Assembly: GCA_902725215.1 (NCBI GenBank)
Contig: CACUVI010000005.1
Span: 1 to 40,715 of the forward strand
DNA: 40,715 bases
Source of the DNA: Rhodospirillaceae bacterium LM-1
GTDB taxonomy: Bacteria; Pseudomonadota; Alphaproteobacteria; Rhodospirillales; WMHbin7
Direction: 5' to 3'
Shown: piece by piece, positions 1-6,550 of the stretch
Layout: every line of letters begins with the position of its first letter
Position numbering within the stretch: the first letter of the stretch is position 1
Notes under the pieces: model-generated
The model's input: the letters and a program-made list of their open reading frames with translations, nothing else
The model's database searches: none
Told to the model about the DNA's origin: nothing
Program-made: the position numbers and the translations under genes

Positions 1-234
1 GCGATCACAAATCTCCGAGACAGGAAGACCCTCGGCGCATAGCTGCTCTTTTGAGATTCCGTGTCGTGCCTGTGCTGTCTCCGACCAGAACCATGGCGGA
101 TGAAGCCATGATTCCGGCGGGGCGATCAGATGCGATTCAATGCCGTTGTCACTGAGCGCTGTCCAGGCAACCTCAATCGGGAATGCATGTTTTCCAAATG
201 CCGACGGCGTGATGCTGAGAAAATAAAGCCCCAT
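1..234 (-). CDS. Exonuclease-like protein, 3' end outside window
   Basis: The 78 visible codons start at ATG 234, with GAGG six bases upstream, and the frame is open to the left edge. The order FPIEVAW, ESHLI, a Trp-rich stretch, ARHGIS and EGLPV resembles the N-terminal part of small DEDD-type 3'-5' exonuclease-like proteins of Proteobacteria (family memory, no search run). In those proteins the first strand carries an Asp-x-Glu pair. Here the matching stretch reads YFLSITPS and has no acidic residue, so catalysis may be lost. It lies 8 bases downstream of the next minus-strand gene and is probably cotranscribed with it. The similarity is suggestive only, because the C-terminal half is not visible. 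Confidence 0.55.
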   Translation of the reverse strand, partial: MGLYFLSITPSAFGKHAFPIEVAWTALSDNGIESHLIAPPESWLHPPWFWSETAQARHGISKEQLCAEGLPVSEICDR

Positions 235-242
235 TTGTCGCC

Positions 243-617
243 TCACGCTTGGCCCTGGGGGGCGATCTCGGAAAGATCGACCTCGTCATCCTCTTGGCGT
301 TTGGCCAGCGCCTCTTCCTTCAGATCGTGGTACCATTTCTCATGCATGCGTTCTGTAACGCGCTTGAAGGCATGGTTCGCGATAATATGGGCGTAGTCCT
401 CGCCATCGCCGACATAGGTTGAGGTCGCGATCGTCACCGCCAGCGCCTCGACCAGATAGCCTGAGAGAGTGTATTTGATCTGCTCGCCTTTGGGATCGAC
501 GCCGCCCTCATGCAGTGTGCGCAAGAATTCACGCAACGCATCGAGCATGAGGTTGCTGTTGTAGCTGAAGGTGGCGACGACGGTGGTGGCGCTGTCTTTC
601 TCGTTGTTCGCAGTCAT
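243..617 (-). CDS. Conserved small protein of unknown function
   Basis: This 124-residue product is not recognised. ATG 617 is chosen because a perfect AAGGAG lies 7 bases upstream; an in-frame ATG further out at 671 falls inside the preceding relaxase gene and lacks such a site. The protein is acidic and soluble, with no signal peptide or membrane segment. It is mostly predicted helical, with a run FLRTLHEGG and a C-terminal acidic tail (QEDDEVDLSE). It starts 12 bases after the stop of the MobA/MobL gene and ends 8 bases before the exonuclease-like gene, so the three form an operon. Position suggests a plasmid or integrative-element accessory function, but none can be assigned. Confidence 0.7.
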   Translation of the reverse strand: MTANNEKDSATTVVATFSYNSNLMLDALREFLRTLHEGGVDPKGEQIKYTLSGYLVEALAVTIATSTYVGDGEDYAHIIANHAFKRVTERMHEKWYHDLKEEALAKRQEDDEVDLSEIAPQGQA

Positions 618-628
618 GTCTTGACTCC

Positions 629-1192
629 TTAGATGTTGGATGTGTGTTCGTAAGCGAAAGCCTGACCCCAAACCTTCTTAAGCGCGGGATCATGCAAAGC
701 GTCGCGCCACTGATTCTCGATATGCAGGAATCCAGATGGCCCGACTTGGCGAACCGTTAAAAGCAAATGTGCATGCGGTAATGACAATTTGCCGAGACGG
801 TCGGGCTGGTGGATGGCAAGATCGACGATCATCCCCTGTTGAACAAACCGTGTGTTGGCAAAACTTCGCACAGCCGCCCACCACATTGTCGGCGCCAATC
901 CCTGCGGCAAATCGACGATCAATTCACGGGCGAGCAGTCCATCGGCCATGCGTTCGGCTGCTTCGACCGCACCCCATAGAACGCCTCTGTTTCTGAGAAT
1001 GTCTGGCGCACCGTCCGGAAGCAGAATCTCCGAGACGATGACGTCCTGCTTTTTCTGTGAGAAATCGAACTGACGGTCGCCGTAATACAATCGCGAGCCG
1101 CTGCGGTAAGCGGCAGCGGCCATGATGTAGCGCCGCTGGCCATCGAAATACCGACGAAACGGTTTGACTTCGAATCTGGTGTAATCAGACAT
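629..1192 (-). CDS. MobA/MobL-family relaxase domain protein, short form
   Basis: The 187-residue protein matches the N-terminal relaxase domain of the MobA/MobL (MOB_Q) family, which nicks oriT during plasmid mobilisation. Visible hallmarks in order are AAAAYRSG near residue 30, SEILLPDGAP near 55, WGAVEAAE near 73, the IVDLAIH strand near 125 and PHAHLLLT near 140, which supplies the metal-binding His pair. Full-length family members continue into a helicase, primase or long helical region. This one stops soon after the domain, so it is either a minimal relaxase or a truncated copy. ATG 1192 has AAGGAT 7 bases upstream. It precedes two small genes and follows the TraG-type gene on the same strand, consistent with a mobilisation module. 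Confidence 0.8.
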   Translation of the reverse strand: MSDYTRFEVKPFRRYFDGQRRYIMAAAAYRSGSRLYYGDRQFDFSQKKQDVIVSEILLPDGAPDILRNRGVLWGAVEAAERMADGLLARELIVDLPQGLAPTMWWAAVRSFANTRFVQQGMIVDLAIHQPDRLGKLSLPHAHLLLTVRQVGPSGFLHIENQWRDALHDPALKKVWGQAFAYEHTSNI

Positions 1193-1319
1193 GGTGTATC
1201 CTTTATGTTGCGCGGGTTTTGCCGCTTGGTGATGCGATTCGCGCGTGCGAAATCGCTTCGATGATTGCTCATCGAACTTTGGCGCCGTCAGACGGCTGGG
1301 TTGAATTCAGGTGATCGGT

Positions 1320-2960
1320 TCAGCCGAGGCTGAGGCCGGATCGTGCCCACAAGAGTTTGTCGTGAAGATAGTTGGGCTTTGTCAAAAAGCGTGGTTTGCG
1401 ATCGGCAAAAGTTTGCGCCAGAACTAAACTCTGGTTGCTCGGCATGTCTAGAATCTCTTCCGGCGTCACGCCTCCGACAAGATGGGCTATTTGATGGGCC
1501 ATTCGAGAATTAGTGATTCCGAACGCCTGAAGCACGTGGCATTGGTCGATCAAATTTTCATAGTCGTCGGGATAGGTAATTTTCAATTGTGCTGGGCTTT
1601 GCCAGATCGTCCAAACCCTGACTCCAAAACCCCGAGCAATGCTGTATAAAAGCGGCACCTGCGGCAGATAGCCCAATTGCGCCGCCTCGTCGAGAATCAG
1701 CAAAGTTTTTGGCAAATCCTGCCCCGGCGTTCGTTTCAAAATCGCATTCAAAATGGTGCCAATCCACACACTGAGCAGTCCGCCATGTGTCTTGAGATTT
1801 TGTGGTGGGATGACGAAATATATCGTGAGCGGCGCGCCATCGATAATCTCATCCAACTTGACGTCTGAACGATCGATAGCGGGCAGCAGGAAGGATGAAG
1901 ACCAGACGCCCAAGCCACGCAGGGCCGATGAGAAAATAGAAGATCGCTCTTTATCCGCGGCCATCAGCACTTGGCCGGGCAGCCGGGTAATTTCCGGCAC
2001 TGGCGAGCGGTCAGCCGCCGCCATCAATTTTGCAAAATCCGCTGGCGGCATCGAGAAAATCCGGCTCAACATTTCCAGATTGCGCAGATGTGACGGAAAG
2101 TGTCTGGCGAGCAGCAACAAGAGGCTGGTGACGATCTGCCTAGCTCGCATGTTCCAGTGCGGATCGACCCTCTGCTCGCCGGAATCCGTTGCGATGATGA
2201 GACTCGCCAAGGCTTGCGCCGCTTCGAAATAGCCCGGCTGATTCATGTCGACGGCGTCGAGCGGATTCAGCGCATGCGTTTGCTCAGCGACAAGCCGCCA
2301 GGGATCAACAATCAGCACCCTCTGTCCCAGAAACTCGCGCCTGTATCCTGCGGTCAACTTCGCCGCCTCACCTTTCGGATCGACGACGACGACAGGGCCT
2401 GTGTAAGACAGCAAAGTCGGGATGATGCAACTGACGCCCTTTCCGGATCCGGTTGAACCCAGTGTCAGCAAATGTCCTTCGCCGTCGTATAGGACCGGCT
2501 CTTTCACAGATGAATTTTGTGCGCTCACCGTCTGCGAAAAGCCGATCGGCTGCTTGGTATCTTGCAACGCATAGCCCAACAGGATCGAAGTGCCGTGATA
2601 TGGATTCGATGACTTGAGCGAACTTGATGAAATCAGTTCAGCCGAAGGCAGGCCGATTGAAGAATCCGTCGCCGCTATGTTTGTCTGATCCTCATCGCGG
2701 GGAATGATGGATTCCTTAAAGCAATCCTCGACAACCTGATTAACGCAATCGTCGGCGTCAAACCAGGGTAGCGTGTCTTCCAGTTCGACGTTAAAAAAAT
2801 AATCGAGCGGATCGACAATGTTCTCATCCGCAATCATCTTGCGCCGCTCTATTTTCGCCTTCGCGGGCGGCTCGACGACGGAAAGCACGATCTCGTCCGG
2901 CTCGCCCTGCTGCTTGCGGGCGTCGTTAAAATTCTGCGATAGGGGATCGGAGAAAAACAT
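1320..2960 (-). CDS. traG: VirD4/TraG-type conjugal coupling ATPase
   Basis: The 546-residue product is a type IV secretion coupling protein, an inner-membrane hexameric ATPase that links the relaxosome to the mating channel. Walker A GSTGSGKG lies near residue 170, followed by the family signature VVVVDPKGEAAKL. Walker B LLILDEAAQLG lies near 423, followed by the VRVWTIWQSPAQL helix. The usual two N-terminal transmembrane helices are not obvious. The first 140 residues are acidic and low in hydrophobicity, so this may be a soluble form. ATG 2960 is preferred over the TTG at 3005 because GAAAGG sits 9 bases upstream. No other mating-pair genes are in the window, so it would need a channel supplied elsewhere or outside the edge. 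Confidence 0.88.
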   Translation of the reverse strand: MFFSDPLSQNFNDARKQQGEPDEIVLSVVEPPAKAKIERRKMIADENIVDPLDYFFNVELEDTLPWFDADDCVNQVVEDCFKESIIPRDEDQTNIAATDSSIGLPSAELISSSSLKSSNPYHGTSILLGYALQDTKQPIGFSQTVSAQNSSVKEPVLYDGEGHLLTLGSTGSGKGVSCIIPTLLSYTGPVVVVDPKGEAAKLTAGYRREFLGQRVLIVDPWRLVAEQTHALNPLDAVDMNQPGYFEAAQALASLIIATDSGEQRVDPHWNMRARQIVTSLLLLLARHFPSHLRNLEMLSRIFSMPPADFAKLMAAADRSPVPEITRLPGQVLMAADKERSSIFSSALRGLGVWSSSFLLPAIDRSDVKLDEIIDGAPLTIYFVIPPQNLKTHGGLLSVWIGTILNAILKRTPGQDLPKTLLILDEAAQLGYLPQVPLLYSIARGFGVRVWTIWQSPAQLKITYPDDYENLIDQCHVLQAFGITNSRMAHQIAHLVGGVTPEEILDMPSNQSLVLAQTFADRKPRFLTKPNYLHDKLLWARSGLSLG

Positions 2961-3070
2961 CCAAGAGAACCTTTCTAAAAATCTATTTACAAAATCAATT
3001 TTCAATAATGACCCTGCACGCGCTTCATGGCGCGTTTGAAGATGTTCATCGAATTTGAAGAATCAGTTTG

Positions 3071-3086
3071 CGGCCAGTGATGGCCG
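3071..3086 (-). terminator. Weak hairpin after the XRE gene
   Basis: CGGCCA-gtga-TGGCCG forms a perfect 6-bp stem with a 4-base loop, 16 bases past the stop of the XRE regulator on the minus strand. There is no clear T-tract in the minus direction, so it is at best a weak terminator and may be chance. Confidence 0.3.
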
Positions 3087-3101
3087 TTTCGCCGAGTTGG
3101 C

Positions 3102-3446
3102 TTAACGCTGATGACCTTTGGCGAGAACGGCGATCTGCTCGAGTGCGATGCGCAGGCCCTGCTTGTCGAGCGAGCGGGCGATGTCGTTCAGGCGCGCTTC
3201 CAGGTCGATCCGTTCAGGATCGATGGTCTCGTCGCCTTCCAAAGTCGCGGTGAGGTCCTTGGCCGGTATCCCCAGCCTGTCAGCCAGACGGCCCAGCGTT
3301 TCATAGCTGGGCAGGCTGATGCCGCGCTCCATGTTGGAAACCGCATCGACAGAACGGTCGATCATCTCGGCCAGCTCCTCCTGGGTAAGGCCGCGCTGCT
3401 TGCGGATGGCCCTTAGCTGGGTGCCGAATCGGAGTTTCTTGTCCAT
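3102..3446 (-). CDS. XRE-family helix-turn-helix regulator
   Basis: The 114-residue protein begins with a Cro/CI-type helix-turn-helix. LRAIRKQRGLTQEELAEMI and SVDAVSNMERGISLPSYETL give the scaffold and recognition helices (about residues 10-60), followed by RLADRLGIPAKDL. The last 50 residues are helical and may dimerise. ATG 3446 fits the usual domain start; a GTG at 3482 would add 12 residues, and neither has a strong ribosome site. It is divergent from the exported-protein cassette starting at 3616, with about 170 bases between, and lies upstream of the TraG-type gene. It may control either side; the target is not known. Confidence 0.85.
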   Translation of the reverse strand: MDKKLRFGTQLRAIRKQRGLTQEELAEMIDRSVDAVSNMERGISLPSYETLGRLADRLGIPAKDLTATLEGDETIDPERIDLEARLNDIARSLDKQGLRIALEQIAVLAKGHQR

Positions 3447-3615
3447 GCCCGGAGTGTCAGCCGGGCAAATGGCCTTGACCACCGACTACACTCAGTGATA
3501 AACAGGTCCATACCGATAGTACGCGGTGCTGCTGGCCGGAACCCGTTGTTTTATAGGGGGGCTTGGATTGGAAATTTGGGCGGGCAGCACCTTTCCAACT
3601 TTTGAAGGGGGCAGA

Positions 3616-4263
3616 ATGCGCTTTCTTTTGGCTATCGCCGTCATGCTTGCCGTGTTTGCCGGTCCAGAGAGAGCGGCCCTTTCGCAAATGTCGGTCGTCT
3701 ATCCATGTGGAATGTTTCCGCCGACGGAACCCTCGCAGCCATTCAAGCCTGAATTCACGTCATGCGAAGGCAGCCGCACCGCCGAAATCATGGCTAGGTG
3801 CAAAACCCGCCTTCAAAAAACCCAGGACAACTACCGGGAAAGATTGAACGAGTACCAAGAGAGGCTGGCGAAATTCAAGGATGAGAAAGCCGCCTACGAC
3901 AGTTGCACGGCCCAGCAAAAAACCAATGACGAAGCCAGGAGGCAGGAAACCGCACGAAAGAATGCCGAGGACGCTGCGAAGAGAAAAGACTTCGAGCGCC
4001 AGATCACCCCGGCTGTCCAGGCCGTCATCGACAAATTCTCGGCTCGCGGTCAGGTTCAGCTGCAGGGGAACTATAGCGCCTTCTGGCTGGTCGTCACAAA
4101 ATCCGACGACATGCTGGGCGATCTGCAGGCCATCTGCAAGATCATCGCCCGGCACGACTATATCGCGAAATACCGCCAATACAATCCGTCAGGTCCGAAA
4201 GTGCGGGCCGTCATTAATGTCGGCAGTTTGCTTGGCCCGCGCCAGGAGATCGGCTGCGAATGA
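3616..4263 (+). CDS. Exported coiled-coil protein, unknown function
   Basis: The 215-residue product begins with a clear signal peptide (MRFLLAIAVMLAVFAG, cleavage probably after AALS). ATG 3616 is chosen for the AGGGGG just upstream and because the hydrophobic stretch starts there. The mature part has a short Cys-containing N-terminus (VVYPCGMFPP), a charged coiled coil (about residues 55-125, rich in Lys, Glu and Arg) and a C-terminal folded region with paired Cys (AICKII and IGCE). No family is recognised. It heads a plus-strand row of four small envelope proteins (to 5920) and probably acts in the periplasm. Confidence 0.75.
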   Translation: MRFLLAIAVMLAVFAGPERAALSQMSVVYPCGMFPPTEPSQPFKPEFTSCEGSRTAEIMARCKTRLQKTQDNYRERLNEYQERLAKFKDEKAAYDSCTAQQKTNDEARRQETARKNAEDAAKRKDFERQITPAVQAVIDKFSARGQVQLQGNYSAFWLVVTKSDDMLGDLQAICKIIARHDYIAKYRQYNPSGPKVRAVINVGSLLGPRQEIGCE

Positions 4264-4382
4264 CGCCTGCGGCATACTTTGCGGAATCTCGTTGTGGGAT
4301 TAGCTGTGCTGCGGCCTTCTTCCACAGCTTCGACCATCCGTTCTCACTCATCGTGAAAAATTCAATCAGCATGGAGGCGTAA

Positions 4383-4655
4383 ATGGCTACGGCACCCAAA
4401 ACGCAGGCGGCGACCACCACAGTTATCATTCAAAACGGCCCCAGCAACGCGCTTGGCATTGCATCTTTCATCTTCGGGCTAATCAGTATTTTCTTCCTGT
4501 CGATGTTGTTCTCGCCGCTTTCCCTGCTGTTGGGAACCATCGCCGTCATCAAAAGGCAATTCGTCTGGGGCGGCATCGGGATCGTATGCGCCTTCATAGG
4601 TCTTATGACCTCGCCGATCTTCCTGGGAATCCTTGGCGCGTCGGCACATCGATAA
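4383..4655 (+). CDS. Small two-helix membrane protein
   Basis: The 90-residue protein has GGAGG 6 bases before ATG 4383. After a short Thr- and Ala-rich N-terminus it has a hydrophobic stretch at about residues 22-56 (GIASFIFGLISIFFL onward) and another at about 62-86. Together these give two to three membrane segments separated by IKRQF. The pattern is like DUF4190-type small membrane proteins, in which GIAS and GLIS motifs are frequent, but this is resemblance only. It sits between two exported proteins on the same strand and is likely cotranscribed or part of the same cassette. Function unknown. Confidence 0.65.
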   Translation: MATAPKTQAATTTVIIQNGPSNALGIASFIFGLISIFFLSMLFSPLSLLLGTIAVIKRQFVWGGIGIVCAFIGLMTSPIFLGILGASAHR

Positions 4656-4715
4656 CGGGGCACCTATAGTCAATCAGATTTATGGTCGGGGCAAGGAAAT
4701 GAACTGCTGGCCCGC

Positions 4716-5366
4716 ATGATCGCGCCATCGCTGACATATTCTCACACATTGGCCAAGCGCCTGGCCCTGCTGGCGCTGCTCTGTCTGCCGCCTTTCTCCA
4801 GCGCCCTTGCCGGGCCGCTTGAAGATGGAATTGCGGCATACGAGAAAGGGGATTATCTGTCGGCGCACAGCAGCTGGCTGCCTCTCGCCGAGCAGGGAAA
4901 TGTTCTCGCCCAGGCGAATCTGAGCGTGCTTTACCGTAATGGTGAGGGTGTTCCCAAGAACCTTAACGAGCACGTTAAATGGTGTATGAAAGCCGCCGAA
5001 CAAGGCTTTCGGGATTCTCAATACAATCTCGGCGTCGCCTACGAAAATGGGCAGGGCGTTGGCCAGGACTATGCCAAGGCCGCCAAATGGTATTTAAAGG
5101 CGGCGGATCAGGATGACACTGCGGCTCAGAACAACCTGGGGGTTCTCTATGAATCGGGGAAAGGCGTGAGAATGAACAAAGTTCTTGCCCTTAAATGGTA
5201 CATGATTGCAGCCCAGAGGGGCAATGCCTCTGATGGCTCCGCCATAACGTTGTTGGCCGTTCAGAACAAGGCGTACCTGAAAAAAGAATTGGCCCGGCCG
5301 GACATTGCTTCCGCCGAATACATGGCGCGCCTTTGGCGGCCGATGTCGGGGATGAGCCAGCAATGA
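4716..5366 (+). CDS. Exported SEL1-repeat protein
   Basis: The 216-residue product has a signal peptide (RLALLALLCLPPFSSALAG) and then three to four SEL1-type TPR repeats. The repeats are recognisable by AEQGNVLAQANLSVLYRNG, AEQGFRDSQYNLGVAYENG and ADQDDTAAQNNLGVLYESG, each followed by KW(C/Y)xxAA. Such repeats build protein-binding superhelices and are common in periplasmic stress and secretion proteins. The ribosome site is poor; ATG 4716 is kept because the signal peptide follows directly. The stop overlaps the next start (ATGA), indicating translational coupling. Its repeats resemble those fused to caspase domains at 21825 and 31559. Confidence 0.85.
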   Translation: MIAPSLTYSHTLAKRLALLALLCLPPFSSALAGPLEDGIAAYEKGDYLSAHSSWLPLAEQGNVLAQANLSVLYRNGEGVPKNLNEHVKWCMKAAEQGFRDSQYNLGVAYENGQGVGQDYAKAAKWYLKAADQDDTAAQNNLGVLYESGKGVRMNKVLALKWYMIAAQRGNASDGSAITLLAVQNKAYLKKELARPDIASAEYMARLWRPMSGMSQQ

Positions 5367-5920
5367 AAAAGAGTCCCGCTCCTGCATCTGTTCTGGCAGT
5401 GTTTCTGATGATGGTCGCGCTTTTGGCGCCAGCTCATCCCGCGAACGCCGCGCCAAAACGAAGTTCAAAAGAAAAAATGCCGCCGTCGCAGCTTGTCGTT
5501 GTCGAGAAGTACAATCTCGGACCCATCATTCAAATCCTGAACGGCGAACTGGACGAATATATCGGCCTTGTTTCGATATCCAACGACGACATAGAAATTC
5601 TTTACGACAGATGCAATGGCATTCTGACGAAAAGCAGTAAAATTGAGAAAGAGAAAGTCCCAGGCGCCTGCGACCATTTTTTCAGGCACGCCGTTTTTCC
5701 TCAAATTCTCGTCAATCAGCGCGTCGACGAATATATGGCGCGGTTGCTCAAATTATCCGAATCAAGACCGGTAACGGGAGAGGACATCAGAGACGCCATC
5801 GGCAATTGCGCGCTCGACCTCAGGAAGGAAGGCTTTTTCAGAAACACCGGCAACCTACGCGGTGACATGTGCGAATTCACAATGCTGGTTTGGTATAATG
5901 AGGTCTTCGGCGGGAAGTAA
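5363..5920 (+). CDS. Exported protein of unknown function
   Basis: The 185-residue product begins MKKSPAPASVLAVFL and has a signal peptide ending around AHPANA. ATG 5363 overlaps the preceding stop as ATGA, which fixes the start. The mature part is mixed alpha/beta with four scattered Cys (DRCNG, GACDH, NCALD and DMCEF), which may form disulfides in the periplasm. No family is recognised. It is translationally coupled to the SEL1 protein, suggesting the two act together. Confidence 0.75.
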   Translation: MKKSPAPASVLAVFLMMVALLAPAHPANAAPKRSSKEKMPPSQLVVVEKYNLGPIIQILNGELDEYIGLVSISNDDIEILYDRCNGILTKSSKIEKEKVPGACDHFFRHAVFPQILVNQRVDEYMARLLKLSESRPVTGEDIRDAIGNCALDLRKEGFFRNTGNLRGDMCEFTMLVWYNEVFGGK

Positions 5921-5936
5921 TATTATATTACTGGCT

Positions 5937-5953
5937 GCTCCCGCATCGGGAGC
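5937..5953 (+). terminator. GC hairpin after the exported-protein cassette
   Basis: GCTCCCG-cat-CGGGAGC is a perfect 7-bp stem with a 3-base loop, extendable by three more pairs with wobbles, 16 bases after the stop at 5920. No T-tract follows, so if it terminates it is not a canonical intrinsic terminator. It separates the cassette from the mobilisation region. Confidence 0.45.
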
Positions 5954-6199
5954 GGTTGCCGACAATATATAGCGCAATGGGATGATTGTTTTTATAGCTT
6001 GACAGTCAGCGCTGCTTATGACAGACGTTCACGCAAGAGCACTGAGAGGCGCCCCCTCAGATACCTGGGGCGTTCTGTGATGCAATATTGATTGTCTCAC
6101 GGCGGCAACGCAGCCGGAATGCGCACCTGCCGATGGGGGGGCCATCGTCGATCTGGGGACACAGAGCCCTGGACAGGTCAAGGGCGGATAGACGCTTGA
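5954..6199. other. Non-coding region upstream of mob genes, possible oriT
   Basis: No gene is supported between the hairpin at 5953 and the MobC-like start at 6230. The stretch holds an inverted repeat CGCCCC (6050-6055) / GGGGCG (6067-6072), overlapping a second possible pairing CTGAG / CTCAG. It also contains CTGCTTA near 6012, which loosely resembles the CTGG/CTTA nick context of ColE1-type origins. Origins of transfer of HEN-relaxase plasmids usually lie just upstream of mobC, so this is the natural place. The sequence alone does not prove it. Confidence 0.35.
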
Positions 6200-6220
6200 C
6201 CACAGCTTCAAAAACTGTGG
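6200..6220. promoter_or_regulatory. Dyad just upstream of mobC, possible operator
   Basis: CCACAG (6200-6205) and CTGTGG (6215-6220) form an inverted repeat 9 bases apart, ending 9 bases before the MobC-like start codon. Mobilisation accessory proteins of the ribbon-helix-helix type often repress their own operon, so this may be their site or part of oriT. Inference only. Confidence 0.4.
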
Positions 6221-6229
6221 ACGACGACT

Positions 6230-6550
6230 ATGCCCAAATCCGACAAAGGTCCCGATCTTCATATTCGCGTTTTTGCGAGCGAACGGAAAGCGATCGAAGC
6301 CGCTGCTAAAAAGGCCGGCTTCAAGCTTTCCGATTATGTTCGCGGAGCCTGCCTTGGCGCTGAGATCGTCAATCAGGCGCCAATTCTTCAAGACGACCAA
6401 TCCCTCCGCACGGTCGCAGAATCACTTGAAAGGGTCGCCGACTGGGCTCAGGCCCACTCGGCGCCCGCAGACGCGGTCGACATTCTTTCCGTCCTAGTTC
6501 TGATCGAGAAGAAACTAAGCGATCCCTTGCCGAAGCGAGGCCGCAAATGA
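6230..6550 (+). CDS. mobC: MobC-like mobilisation accessory protein
   Basis: The 106-residue protein fits the MobC / relaxosome accessory family: a basic N-terminus, then LHIRVFASERKAIEAAAKKAGFKLSDYVRGACLG in about residues 10-43, a ribbon-helix-helix DNA-binding pattern. In plasmids such proteins open oriT for the relaxase and repress the mob operon. It precedes the relaxase with an ATGA overlap (6547-6550), the standard arrangement. A dyad lies just before its start. No strong Shine-Dalgarno is seen, but the start is fixed by the domain and by the missing upstream frame. Confidence 0.8.
   Translation: MPKSDKGPDLHIRVFASERKAIEAAAKKAGFKLSDYVRGACLGAEIVNQAPILQDDQSLRTVAESLERVADWAQAHSAPADAVDILSVLVLIEKKLSDPLPKRGRK

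Noticed and set aside
130-396. Open frame of 88 codons on the plus strand
   Set aside because: It overlaps two minus-strand genes with better ribosome sites and family similarity; its product has no recognisable pattern.
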